Below, piece by piece: positions 34,486-44,379 of a DNA stretch of 64,000 nucleotides. Made by a program: the position numbers and the translations under genes. Origin of the DNA: Anastrepha obliqua (lineage: Eukaryota; Arthropoda; Insecta; Diptera; Tephritidae); contig NC_072896.1 of assembly GCF_027943255.1 (NCBI RefSeq), positions 39,396,501-39,460,500 on the forward strand. The letters are read 5' to 3'. Each line of letters starts with the position of its first letter. Position 1 is the first letter of the stretch. The notes below the pieces were generated by a model. The model searched no databases. It saw only the letters and a program-made list of their open reading frames with translations, and was not told where the DNA came from.

Positions 34486-34698
34486 TCAGAGCCTTCGTTT
34501 TAAAGAATGCATACTGAGCATTGGGAAGGTTCCAACTGTTTTTATGTCTGTTGTGAGCATAGGTTTTTCAATAGGACGGGAAAGGTTGTTCAAAGCGATC
34601 TCTATACACTCCCTTTCATTAAATATGTACTGGCCATTGGAGGTGCTCGGACCATATTTATCTCTGAGCTGAGCTTTTAGCTGCTCCGAAGTCTCCAT
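34486..34698 (-). CDS. Unrecognised 70-residue frame, likely N-terminus of an element protein
   Basis: It starts METSEQLKAQLRDKYGPSTS and continues NGQYIFNERECIEIALNNLS. It has a good ATG and natural-looking amino-acid use. After 34486 the frame closes, but similar coding character continues out of frame to about 34360 (VCPVMVLQYIE). I do not recognise the family. No splice sites tie it to the host gene. It could be part of a degraded transposon ORF or an intron-nested gene. Confidence 0.35.
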   Translation of the reverse strand: METSEQLKAQLRDKYGPSTSNGQYIFNERECIEIALNNLSRPIEKPMLTTDIKTVGTFPMLSMHSLKRRL

Positions 34699-34789
34699 TC
34701 GAAAATAATAATAATATTTTTCCTTAGATTTTCGTAAGAAATGAAATTTTGTTCTGAAATGATGTGCCGATATATGAAAATAAATGCTT

Positions 34790-35018
34790 GGAAGGACCTA
34801 CAGTTTCAAACCGACTCCGAACGGCAGATATTTTTATGAGGAGTTTTTTCATGGCAGAAATACACTCGGAGGTTTGCCATCGCCTGCCGAGGGGCGACCG
34901 CTATTAGAAAAATGTTTTTCTTAATTTTGGTGTTTCACCGATATTCGAACCGACGTTCTTTCTGTGAATTCCGAATGGTAATCACGCACCAACCCATTCG
35001 GCTACGGCTGCCGCCAAA
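34790..35018 (-). repeat. SINE copy with tRNA-like head
   Basis: AGTTTCAAACCGACTCCGAA, GGAGTTTTTTCATGGCAGAA, CGAGGGGCGACCGCTATTAG and CGCACCAACCCATTCGGCTA are the reversed SINE. The head is complete and the 3' end is cut near 34790. Confidence 0.82.
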
Positions 35019-35134
35019 TCACTTTTCTACAGAAAGAAATATTTTACAGCATTTTTATCACAACGACTGCAGTTAGATATTTGATAACGCCTATATTTTA
35101 TTAAACCAATTCAATATCTATTGATATTTATTAA

Positions 35135-35848
35135 GGGGGTAGTATGGTTAATTCGGTGTAAAACAAGCATATTTTTCGAAATTTTTTTTATCGACACAGT
35201 TGATTTATTCAAAATTTTAAAATTACTTCATTATAAAGTCATATTTAAAGAATATTGTGTGAAATTTTCATTGATTTTTATGAAGAAATGAGTTGGTGGC
35301 AGCGAATCTTCGCGGACGTCTCATAAAAAAGTGTTATTGCGGTGTCCCTCAGAACTCATTACTGGATCAACTAAAATCAAAAAACCAAATTGATTTCATC
35401 AGCTAATAAAGTTTCGCAGGTAACAACGTCGAATTTTTTTTTTTTTTTTTTTTAATTTTTTAAAGCGCTTTGAAGTCAAAACACCGATTTTTCATAAAAA
35501 AAAACTTGAAAACTTTGTTGTTTTAAAATATGACAAAATTAAAAAAAAAAACTCGACGTCATTACCTCGTGAATAAAGTAAAGAAACAAAAAAACCAAAT
35601 TTGAAAAGAATCGGTGCAGTAGATATGAATCTACAGTGGACACCGACCGTAAAAAAGGCAAGTGTGAGAAAAATGCGTTTAAAGATTTGTGAAGATTGTG
35701 AAATCCGGTTGGAGAGGTAGATACTTAATCCTTTGTGTCTTTGTCAATTTTACTCTAATGCACTTCAAACTTTCACACAACAATCTTAAGATGTTATAGA
35801 ATAATTTAAAAAAAAAAAAAATGAAAAAAAAAATACCATACTACCCCC
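35135..35848. mobile_element. TTAA-flanked MITE, 714 bp
   Basis: Directly seen: TTAA (35131-35134), GGGGGTAGTATGGTTAATTC at left; at right, reversed, GGGGGTAGTATGGTATTTTT, then TTAA (35849-35852). The terminal repeats are 14-15 bp and perfect. The interior has long T and A runs (35440-35455, 35540-35550, 35809-35832) and no coding frame. TTAA duplication fits the piggyBac superfamily, although the G-rich terminus is not the usual CCC. Confidence 0.85.
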
Positions 35849-35852
35849 TTAA

Positions 35853-38090
35853 GCTCACCATCTCTACACCCTAACTCTAGTCAGAAATTTGACGTATTAG
35901 AAGAAGTAATCAACGCACATGTCCTCTTCGGCGTTTCCCGTTGTTACTATGTAATGTAAGACAAGGGCGATTTTTGCTGCTAGTGAAGTTCGCGTCAACT
36001 CATAATAGGAATTTTAATGACTTTGTGGAATTTTGTTAATATTCTGTGTAATTGCACTTTGTGTGATGAAAAATCTCATTTAGTGATGATAGTTTGAAGA
36101 CAAAAAAATTACGATGATATAAGATTTCAAACTTCTTGGTACTATTTTTTTACGGCTTATACTATTTCTGTTAATCATTCGATTTATATTTTTAATATCA
36201 GAAATTAATCGCAAAATAACTAAAAAAAGAGTAACGCCGTAATGAAAAAAATTAAATTAATTGTGACAAACTTGAAACATAAATCTCGGAATTTTGAAAG
36301 TACGGCCTTAACTTTTTTTTGATTTTTTAAATGTACACCCAAGTGTCCTATTAATGCCCAAAAAAAATCATCGTGGAAACGCTACTTTCCATCTACGGCT
36401 CTGTAATAATATGAAGGGAATAATTCGCAACTGGCGAAATTTGAATTGACCTCCAAATTGGTTTCATTAGTCCACATTGTACATTCAGGGTATGAACATC
36501 CGTTTAATCGTGTGAATGCGCGCACTGCTGCCCCAACACATATACACATACATACATGTAAACACGCAGTCACTCGAGTATGTTGCGTGGGATATATGGA
36601 AAAATTGTGAATGAATATGCTTCCAGGAAAGGTTTCCCTTAGTTGTTGGTTATTATTTTTGCTTTTCACCGTTTGAGCTTCTATTGCTCATGTGAAAATA
36701 TGGCAATCAACGCGCTGTCATGCAAAACAAGTTGAGTGGGTCGGACCTATAAAACACGCAAAATAAGAGTAGCATCAACGAAGTGGTGCGCGCAGAAAAT
36801 TTACGCGACTAACCGCTTTTTTTTTCTTGCATTACACCTCCATCCAACTGCTTAGCTTTTATTCGCTTACTAATCGCATTCTGTACGTTTTTAACGTGTG
36901 TATGTGTGTGTGCTGGTGAATGTATTTGCTGGCGAATGGGATCTAAAAAGTGGCTGTGTGTGTAGTCGCACGACGCAATGAGGTTCCCATTAAGCCGAGC
37001 GTTGAGTTAGTTAGTTAACGTATTTGAATTGATGGATGGTGGCGACCTGCTTGGCTGGTGTTGGTGCCAACCGTACAACCGATTTACTGACTAAGTGACT
37101 GTCTGCTACCTACCAAACACCAGTAAGGCACCCAGTTTGCGCGCGGTTGCTGCGAATCGTGCCAAGCAGAATAATGAAAACTCAGCACTGTCCACAGAAT
37201 GTTCACCTTTACCGGCGCTGTGAATTCTCTGTTTGCGGACAATAGTATTCTCATTCATGTGAGTTTTGCCCCACCTATTTTATCCCCCTCTTTCTTTGCG
37301 GTGACTTATTTAACCAATTTCTTTCGCTTCTTTCACCGTTTTTCACATTATCGCGTATTATATTTCCATTTTTAGCATTACTTTTAATTTGCTTGTTGTT
37401 ATTTTTAAATGACTGATGTCTCTCCTTTTTTTGCTCTTTGCCTTTACCTTCCATCATCGCTGTCATTTGACAGGTAGGCGCTATTTTTAACAGCAACCTT
37501 TTTTCCAAACTGTAACCTATATAAAGCGTAAATTCAGCGCTGCTGACGTAAAAGTATTAAAAATGTATCATAACTGTAGGAATATACATGAATATATGTA
37601 TGTACGCATGTTTGTAGGCGTTGTAGGCATTTCCAGGCGGTCTAATAAAAATATCCACCAAATATTATCTCGCTTGATATTTAATGGAATATTTTTGATA
37701 GCAGCACAAATGTCTGCAGAAGGTGGAGTTTACCGTCTGCCTTTGGAGGTACATAGATAAAAGTTCCCTTTTTGAAATCCGCATAATTGGGTTATGTGCA
37801 TTGTGGCCCTGCAAATGATTTATGAACTACGGTTTCCGGATATCTGCCTGGTGCGTTGAGAAATTTAAAGCTGGCATCATCGCAGAACATGGATGTAAGA
37901 AATAGTCCCCAACTGAAGCTTGTTATAACTGCTTTGAGATGGAGCGCAAATTTTGTGTACGATTTGTCGGAGGGACGTAGAGACTTCGAAACAAGGCCGT
38001 ATTATCCATAAAGTAGTGTAGGTCACTCACTAGAGCCTTAGCCGATGAGGGACCGAAAGCATTTCAAAAGGTTTCGTTGAGTGAAAATTT
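35853..38090. other. Largely unique intronic sequence
   Basis: No transposon recognised over 2.2 kb, the longest such stretch in the window. It includes a TGTGTATGTGTGTG tract near 36896-36912 and GC-richer patches at 36930-37240. The frames at 36382-36669 and 37275-37508 are low-complexity. Its repeat-poor nature makes it a place to look for intronic enhancers; that is inference. Confidence 0.4.
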
Positions 38091-38094
38091 AATT

Positions 38095-38220
38095 AGAATT
38101 TGCCATTTGAGGACAGGGTAAAACTATAGGTCCCTTCAATTATGAGTAAACAACAAGACGCACACCATAAATAGGCGCTCGGCCGAACATCCTGCAAAGA
38201 GTACAACAGCTAATTAATTA
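38095..38220 (+). repeat. SINE 3' fragment
   Basis: AACTATAGGTCCCTTCAATT, CAACAAGACGCACACCATAA and GGCGCTCGGCCGAACATCCT follow the order of the 3' half of the SINE. Confidence 0.7.
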
Positions 38221-38529
38221 AAAGTGAATTACTCAAAATATTGTACTTTGAAATGCACGGGCACTACGCATTCATATACTCTATGGTCATGCCACTTTCA
38301 TAGGCTTGACAGTCCTGCCAGTGTTGGTTCGCATGACTAGTAGCGTTGGTGGAGTCCCTCGGAAACGTTGGATACGTTACATAACCAAGTATCATTATGC
38401 ATCAACAAAAATTCCTAAAGGCTTTTTAAAAAAATAAGCGTAATTAGGAAAATGTATTTCAGGAAGTTAAAAAGGACGAAGTGGTCTAACACGGTTAATA
38501 GAGTGCTGCTCCGTGCTAAATTCCATAAC

Positions 38530-39370
38530 ATTCGACTTATTTATGTACTCATTTCGACGGAGCATAAAGATATTGAGACTAATGAGTAATCCTTTGATCG
38601 TCTAGAAGAACCATATGAACGCGATATTTCAATTTTGCTTATCGATTTCAACATTAACTGGATTAAGAATACATTTTTGGGAAACTTGCCTTTCATGAAT
38701 ATGTGTCCGGGATGAAAAATAACATCCTGTTTATCCCCGTTCGATATGCTGATCCCCGCTTCAGCATCCGATACGTACAAGGCGACTTGGCGATCCCCTG
38801 ATGAAAAAACGATAAACCAAATTGGTAATGCTTTGATGGAAGAAAAGTGCGTTTCGGGTGTGTTTGAAATCAACGCGGATTTCTACTTGGTTGCAGGAAG
38901 GTACGCGTTAGTCTCTGTGAAGTGAAAGGCGTGTATCACGCAGTATAACGAAAGTTTGACGCGATAACCAAAAAGGACATTCGAGAATTACTTTCTATCC
39001 TACTTAAAACTCTTTATTAGCCGGATAATAAAGACCGATTTGACAGAGTACCACAATCACTTCGAACGGTACTTGGTGAAAGTATATTACACCCCCTCGG
39101 AAGAAACTAGAGACAAAGGGCGCTGAGCCAGAACGAATGGATCCGCCGTTGGATGTGCCTGAACCCACTTCACCAACACGAGAGGAGAAAAGCAATAAAG
39201 TGACTTGAAAATAAAAATATCTCTGAAGTCGGTGGTATATATGAGCTGTTGAAAGCCGAGAGCGAGGAGCGAATAAAAGTGCATATACCAGCTATTAACA
39301 GAGATTCGATCAGCTAAAGACTTCAATAACTGGATTGTGGAATGAATGTAAGTGTATGTAACACAATCCA
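38530..39370 (+). mobile_element. RTE-like LINE endonuclease-domain fragment
   Basis: The plus strand reads RDISILLIDFNINWIKNTFL (about 38615-38675), then KATWRSPDEKTINQIGNALM followed by EEKCVSGVFEINADFYLVAG (about 38776-38900). In apurinic-type endonucleases of RTE LINEs these are the GDFNAxxG, TWxSPDxxTxNQIDHxLI and SDHYLVxxxL blocks. Here the catalytic aspartates of IDH and SDH are altered (IGN and ADF). Stops follow. The opposite-strand frames at 38541-38873 and 39087-39371 are shadows. Confidence 0.72.
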
Positions 39371-39995
39371 TAAGAAAACTTGGTTAACATCGTTGGAAGT
39401 TTCCATCGATAGTACGCGTGAAATATTGAACGTCATCATTAAGTTTTACGTCATTAGGATATTAGGGCATTAGAGTAGCTTTAGACCTGGTGTCTAAATA
39501 TTATCACTTTTGGTTAAGAAATTTTTTGTTGTATTGACTAAAGATTTCCATACGGGAAGCTTCTTTTAACTAGAATTTTACTTCACTTAATTATAGAACT
39601 CTAGTTTCAGTTAAGATTATTCGATTGAGAAAAAAAGTCCTCGTTCATCTTCAGTTCTTGATCAGTGGAATAAGTGTTCACCTACCGGCTCAATTTCTGT
39701 CGCCATTTTCAACGATTGGTCTGTCAAAGAAAGCCTCATCTTCGACGTGATTATTGCCAATCGTGGGAACCAGTGTTTTACTGTTACACTACAGTAGAGT
39801 ACATAAATACGACTTTTCGCCTCGGTGGTATTAAGTACAATAATTATTTTTATTTTTAGAAAAAAAAATCTTTCACACATATCTTTGAACTACAGAATTT
39901 GGCAGCTAGCACTTTATTATTGTAGTTATTATATAATAACTGTATTATTGCACCTCATTATATTAAATAAAACAATGTTTTTTTTCTTTTTACAG
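39371..39995. other. 3' end of intron 1, nothing else recognised
   Basis: AT-rich; ends in the polypyrimidine tract and CAG acceptor of the host exon. Confidence 0.45.
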
Positions 39996-40077
39996 AGTGC
40001 GAAATTGGGCGCTTAAGTTTGGCGTGGACCTTTGGGAATTTGGCCGACAGTTTACGAAAATGAACGAAATAAAAAAT
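39996..40077 (+). CDS. Second coding exon, calcium-channel alpha-2/delta-like subunit
   Basis: The acceptor TTTTTCTTTTTACAG precedes it and the donor GTAAGT follows at 40078. With the two bases carried from exon 1 it reads E-VRNWALKFGVDLWEFG then RQFTKMNEIKN, ending on a codon boundary. The alternative acceptor two bases later hits a stop at once, which supports this frame. W-A-x-K-F-G-x-D-L followed by a helix is the start of the VWA_N region of alpha-2/delta subunits, closest in pattern to the alpha-2/delta-3 group. In the family the next residues are typically a K-Y motif and the VWA_N helices, which must be encoded by a later exon. 82 nt long. Confidence 0.75.
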
Positions 40078-40299
40078 GTAAGTAAAAAGTTAATGTGATT
40101 TGCCTCATTTTCCTAGTATTTTTAAATATGCAGCTTTAGTTGTTATACCAAAAAACTTGAAATAAAGAGGTTAAAATTTAAATCTCTCGGGCAAAAATTG
40201 TTTGAGAATAGGATTTTTCAGAAATATTATAAAAACGCGTTTCCGCCAACACTCCAAAGTCCAGTTTACCTCATAATATTAATGGTAGATGTTGAGGCC

Positions 40300-41745
40300 A
40301 TTAGTCAACACTTGCTAATGTTTGCTCTTTCAGCGCTTTTGAAGATTTTGATATGGTAGATAGCTAGGTGAAATCGTTGAAGTGCCAGTCTGGCACTCCT
40401 CAAGTGCCTAAAGCGCCGTTTTGATACCATTATGAGACCTCCAACAGTCAGATATCTATAGACAGCGAGAGAGAGCTGTTGATATAATAGAGAAGATTGA
40501 TTGGATTTAGGTTGGTGCACTGCCCCAGGCTGTCGAAGAAAGAAGCTCCCAGTAACCTCAGTCGTCTAGCTGCCAAACCCGGACATTTACAGAGAAAATG
40601 CTCTACAGCCTCCTTCTTTGAAAGGTCCCCTTCTGCAATGGGGGTTAAATGGTAACCCTAGCTTTTCCGCGTGTGTGCCGATCGTCCAGTGACCGGTAAA
40701 CACAGCTACGAGTTTGGAAATTGAATGGCGAGGAGTCCAAAGAACTTTCAGAGTCCTTCGTACATCGTATTGGGGCCAAAGGGTTTTCGAAATAGCACAT
40801 GAAGAAATGGAGCTCCATCTTTTCTGCGCTTTCCTGAGAAATAATTTGTGCAGTTTCCCTTTAATAACTATGAGAGGAAGGCCAATGCCCGGGTAGGAGG
40901 CCTCTGAGACCAACTCAGTCGACCCCTCTCTGGCAAACTCATCAGCAATTTCATTTCCCTCTGCGTTCCTATGTCCTGGAACCCAAATCAGAGAAAAATT
41001 ACCTGCACATCCAAGAGATTTAATCTCTTCTTTAGAGGAGTTTACTAATTTCGTTTTGCACCATGGCGTCGTCAGAGCCTTAGTCGCGGCTTAACTATCG
41101 GAGAAAATCTTAATATCTCCCTCGCCCCCGCGTTCCCTAAGCATTTTGCATGCCTGCAAGATCGCAAAGACTTCTGCTTGCAAAACACTAGCAGTGTTCA
41201 GCAGTTTAAAGGAGATAGGTAAATTTCATGATTTAGAGAAAACCCCTGCTTCGACTCCCGATTCCATCTTGCAACCGTCAGTGAAGACAGAGGTGTAAAC
41301 TTCGGTGCAGATTTTCCCCTCGATCCAATCCTGCCTATTTGGGAAGATTGCTCTAGCACGACCCTCAAAATCTAGTTTGAGGATAAAGAGATCTGTTCGA
41401 AGTTCGGAGAAATACGGTGTTAACTGCCCGAAAATGTTACCATGTCGCTTGAGAGATTATCTTCAGAAGCCAATCTCTTTTAACCTGATTGCACTTTGAC
41501 GATGGAAAAGTCGATGGGAAGTAAGTGCAAAAGCACATTCAGGGCAGCACTGGAGCAAGTTTTGCATGCTTCGGTGATGCCAATGCATGCAGTCCTTTGC
41601 ACCCTCCCTAGTTTAGTGATATTATAGCCCTTCCGAAGAGCATCCCACCAAACCAGGCAACGAAACCATTGAAAATTGGCAAAACCACTGTGTTGTACAT
41701 CCACAGCACGACCTGTAGCTACGGAAATTAATAATGCATTTTTGG
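40300..41745 (-). mobile_element. RNase H-bearing LINE: RT thumb, RNase H and C-terminus
   Basis: Minus strand, in order: RCLVWWDALRKGYNITKLGR then VQRTACIGITEACKT (RT thumb, 41704-41480); SVFTDGCKMESGVEAGVFS (RNase H first D, about 41295); ASVLQAEVFAILQAC (E); IKIFSDSxAATKAL (D, stop in the middle); SLIWVPGHRNAEGNEIADEF (last RNase H block); frame 40913-40587 with SKTLWPQYDVRRTLKVLW, VAVFTGHWTIGTHAEKLGLP and PHCRRGPF. All four RNase H blocks are present, but at least three stops or shifts interrupt the chain. The 3' UTR reaches about 40300. It lies just behind exon 2, in the antisense direction. Confidence 0.85.
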
Positions 41746-41789
41746 ACTTTGGTAAAATGCATTTTTCAACTTTGATTCATGATTATTTG

Positions 41790-41945
41790 CAGATTATTAA
41801 GAGTAGAAGAAGACATTCCAGTAGATTTGAAGACACGCCATCCAATGACTATTGTAGAAGCTGTCAGGATATAAATATAATAGGAGGAGAAAATTGAACA
41901 CTTTATATGCCGGTGCATGGCTCTGAATAAAATGTTTGTGTATCG
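41790..41945 (+). mobile_element. LINE Cys-rich C-terminal fragment
   Basis: NDYCRSCQDINI followed by a HFICRCMAL-like reading (41845-41930) resembles DYCRSCNDFEEEETVEHFLC of the element at 61820-62535. It is cut at 41945, where the maT-like relic begins. Confidence 0.55.
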
Positions 41946-41949
41946 CACT

Positions 41950-42993
41950 ATAAAACGTTACAATGCTACTGCAAAAACGCAATGCAAAACGCTATAGAGG
42001 TGGACCAAAAAAAACCGCAACAACGCCAGAAATAGTTCGGAAAGTGAAGGCTCGACTTGAACGAAATCCATGTCGAAGTGGAAGAAAAATGACCAAAGAA
42101 CTGAAAATATCGCAAGACAGCATTCGACGCATATTGAAAAATGAACTCAAGGTCAAGGCTTACAAGTTCCAAAAAGCACACGATCTTTCACACGATCACC
42201 CCAGCAAAAAAAGTTCGGTGCGAAAGATCAAAAGAGTTGTTGCGCTTGCACGAACGTGAGGAATTTCCTAACATTGTGTTTTCTGATGAAACAAATTCCC
42301 AATTGAGCAGTTCATAAACACTCAAAACGATCGTGTTTACTTGACCGAACGCTCATACGAGAATTTAAGCCTACGTATGGCCACTCGAAGCAATTTTCCA
42401 TCGGAAGTAATGGTTTGGGCCGCAGTGACCGCTGATGGACGCTCTCCAATCGTTTTTATCGAGCCTGGTGTCAAAGTGAATGCGACTTATTATCGGGAAA
42501 AAGTTTTAGAAGCTGCTTTAGAGCCGTGGGCATGCAAACATTTCGGTCGTAGACCATGGACGTTCCAACAGGCACCGTCTCATAAAGCTCGTGTGAACCA
42601 AGAAAGGTTAAAAAATCATATTCCACACTTCATTTCGTCCACACAATGGCTTTCGAATTCGCCAGACGCAAATCCGATGAACTATTCCATCTGGTCCATT
42701 TTGGAGAGCAAGGTGAGGAGTAAAAAATGTGCCAGTATGGATGCGCTGAAAAAAGCGATTATACGAGAATGGGCCAAAATACCTTAAGATCACATTCGTG
42801 CAGCAAGCAACTAATTTTTTGACCATTTGAAGGCTATAGTCAAGGCAAAAGGTGGTCATATCGAGCCAAAGTGAATATATTTTAAAATTGTAATCATTTT
42901 TGAACAATTTTGTCTTTGAAATCAATAAAAACTAATTTCATACAAAAAAATAATGATGTTTAGAATAGGTAACACTTCATATCGTTCACCCTG
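41950..42993 (+). pseudogene. maT-like (DD37D) mariner-superfamily transposase relic
   Basis: Frame 41963-42259 holds the HTH region (EIVRKVKARLERNPCRSGRK, ISQDSIRRILKNELKVKAYK). After a frameshift FPNIVFSDE (first D) is readable near 42270, then frame 42341-42787 with FPSEVMVWAAVTADGRSPIV, WTFQQAPSHKARVNQE and NSPDANPMNYSIWSILESKV. In the family the second block is QQDSAPSHKA; here the DS is deleted. The last D is changed to N (MNYSIW). Allowing for the gap, the spacing is 37. The right end CATATCGTTCACCCTG stops before TA (42994-42995). The left end is missing, so the copy is 5' truncated and catalytically dead. Confidence 0.83.
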
Positions 42994-43063
42994 TAGAAAC
43001 AATGACAAAATTAACAGATTTTTCGGAAAAAGTTTATCAATAAAAAGTTGATAATAAGTTGTA

Positions 43064-44377
43064 CAGGGTTGGCCATATTAAACTGACCCATGTGATTATT
43101 AAAAAAATATGGAAAAAGAAACATTTTTTTGTGTTTCATTGTGAAAAACATTTAATTTAGTTCAAGGAGACTCGTTTACATCACTTTTTGAATATGATAT
43201 CGCGTAAGTGGTCGCCCTTAGCTCGTATAGCGTAATGTGCCCGTTTTTCGGCGTTTTCCATAGTTTTGGCCAGCGTCTCGGGCGATATGGCGGCTATTTC
43301 CCGTCGGATATTGACCTTAAGTGCGCCTAGTGTCTTTGGCTTGACGTAAACCTTAGATTTCAAATAGCCCCAAAGAAAAAAGTCCGGTGGCGTCAAATCC
43401 GGTGATCGTGGCGGCCAGTCAAAATCGCCGCTTTTTGATATCAAACGGCCAGGGAACAAAGTCTTCAATAAGTTGACGGTGGCTCGTGCTGTGTGTGGTG
43501 GTGCGCCATCTTGCTGAAACCAGAAGTGCTCCATACCATTTTCACGAATAATCGGCATCACAAAATCGGTTATCATGGCCCGATAACGCTCTTGATTGAC
43601 GGTCAATGGTTGGTGTTGACCATTTTCAAAGAAGAACGGCCCAATGACCATATCAGCGCAAATGCCACACCAGACTGTAACTTTTTGGTCGTGGAGAGGT
43701 ACCTCTTCAATAATTTGAGGGTTTTCAGTGGCGTAGAAACGGCAATTTTGCTTATTTACGGTTCCGTTCAAGGAGAAATGGGCCTCATCACTCATAATGA
43801 TTTGATGCCAAAAATCCTCATCAGTTTGGGCCATTCGGACGACAAAATTGGCATATTCCAAGCGACGAGGCTTGTCGGCCGGCAACAGTTGTTGATTTAG
43901 TTGTATTTTGTACGGGAATATCCCCAAATCCAAACGAATGATACGTCGTAGAGTGGTCCGAGGGATGTCCAACTGAGCAGAACGACGATTACCTGACGTT
44001 CGCGGCGATGACTCGATACTGGCTCGTACGGCCGCGATATTTTCGTTAGATCGTCTTGGCCGCTTTTTATTTGGACGTCGGGTATTAGCCACAGTGCCGG
44101 AAGACAAAAATCTTTTGTGCATTTGCTTGATTGCGTTCTTTGACGGCGCACTTTTCACTTTATTTTTTTTTCTCCACGCACGTTGCGTTTTTACAATCGA
44201 GAAGGAATTTTGAATGTACAGCTGAACAATTTCAGCGCGTTCTATTGGGGTGTACTGTTTCATGGTATAAATCTCCTTCGACTGACGCTTCCAACGCGGT
44301 ATGTCATTAGCTGATCTGAAATTACAGTAAAAAGTTATAGGGTTACTCAATGGGTCAGTTTAATATGGCCAACCCTG
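43064..44377 (-). mobile_element. DD41D (rosa-like) transposon, structurally intact
   Basis: TA (43062-43063) and TA (44378-44379) bound 1314 bp. Both ends read CAGGGTTGGCCATATTAAAC followed by TGACCCAT, a perfect 28-bp terminal inverted repeat. The single transposase frame fills the element. The perfect repeats and open frame indicate a recent insertion. Confidence 0.95.
43181..44263 (-). CDS. DD41D mariner-superfamily transposase, apparently complete
   Basis: The most likely start is the ATG at 44263 (MKQYTPIERAEIVQLYIQNS), giving 360 residues. The frame stays open upstream into the terminal repeat, but only with a non-ATG start. Residues 10-75 form the first HTH (KTQRAWRKKNK, AIKQMHKRF), followed by an RRPNKKRPRRSNENIAAVRA linker and a second HTH (DIPRTTLRRIIRLDLGIFPY). 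The catalytic blocks are all whole: QIIMSDEAHFSLNG (D1), FWFQQDGAPPHTARATV (D2) and WPPRSPDLTPPDFFLWGYLK (D3), with 41 residues between D2 and D3. The end has MENAEKRAHYAIRAKGDHLR. No stop or frameshift, so it could encode an active enzyme that cuts and pastes the element at TA sites. Confidence 0.93.
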   Translation of the reverse strand: MKQYTPIERAEIVQLYIQNSFSIVKTQRAWRKKNKVKSAPSKNAIKQMHKRFLSSGTVANTRRPNKKRPRRSNENIAAVRASIESSPRTSGNRRSAQLDIPRTTLRRIIRLDLGIFPYKIQLNQQLLPADKPRRLEYANFVVRMAQTDEDFWHQIIMSDEAHFSLNGTVNKQNCRFYATENPQIIEEVPLHDQKVTVWCGICADMVIGPFFFENGQHQPLTVNQERYRAMITDFVMPIIRENGMEHFWFQQDGAPPHTARATVNLLKTLFPGRLISKSGDFDWPPRSPDLTPPDFFLWGYLKSKVYVKPKTLGALKVNIRREIAAISPETLAKTMENAEKRAHYAIRAKGDHLRDIIFKK

Positions 44378-44379
44378 TA

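Larger units (their letters stand above)
2553..39995 (+). other. Inferred 37.4 kb intron 1 of the alpha-2/delta-like gene
   Basis: It runs from the GTAAGT donor at 2553 to the acceptor TTTTTCTTTTTACAG ending at 39995. Exon phase agrees on both sides (two bases plus one). Almost all recognisable content is transposon sequence in both orientations. Within it, 2553-3080 holds nothing I recognise. The intron is inferred from splice signals and from the continuity of the protein, not from transcript data. Confidence 0.68.

Noticed and set aside
37275..37508. Lysine/asparagine-rich 77-codon minus frame
   Set aside because: Low-complexity AT-rich sequence; no motif or regulatory context for a real gene.
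40020..40077. Alternative acceptor two bases further into exon 2 (CAGAG|TGCG)
   Set aside because: With the two bases left from exon 1 the frame would hit TAA after a few codons, whereas the upstream acceptor gives an open alpha-2/delta-like reading.
43493..43900. 135-codon plus-strand frame
   Set aside because: Lies opposite the intact DD41D transposase, which has all catalytic motifs; the plus frame has none.
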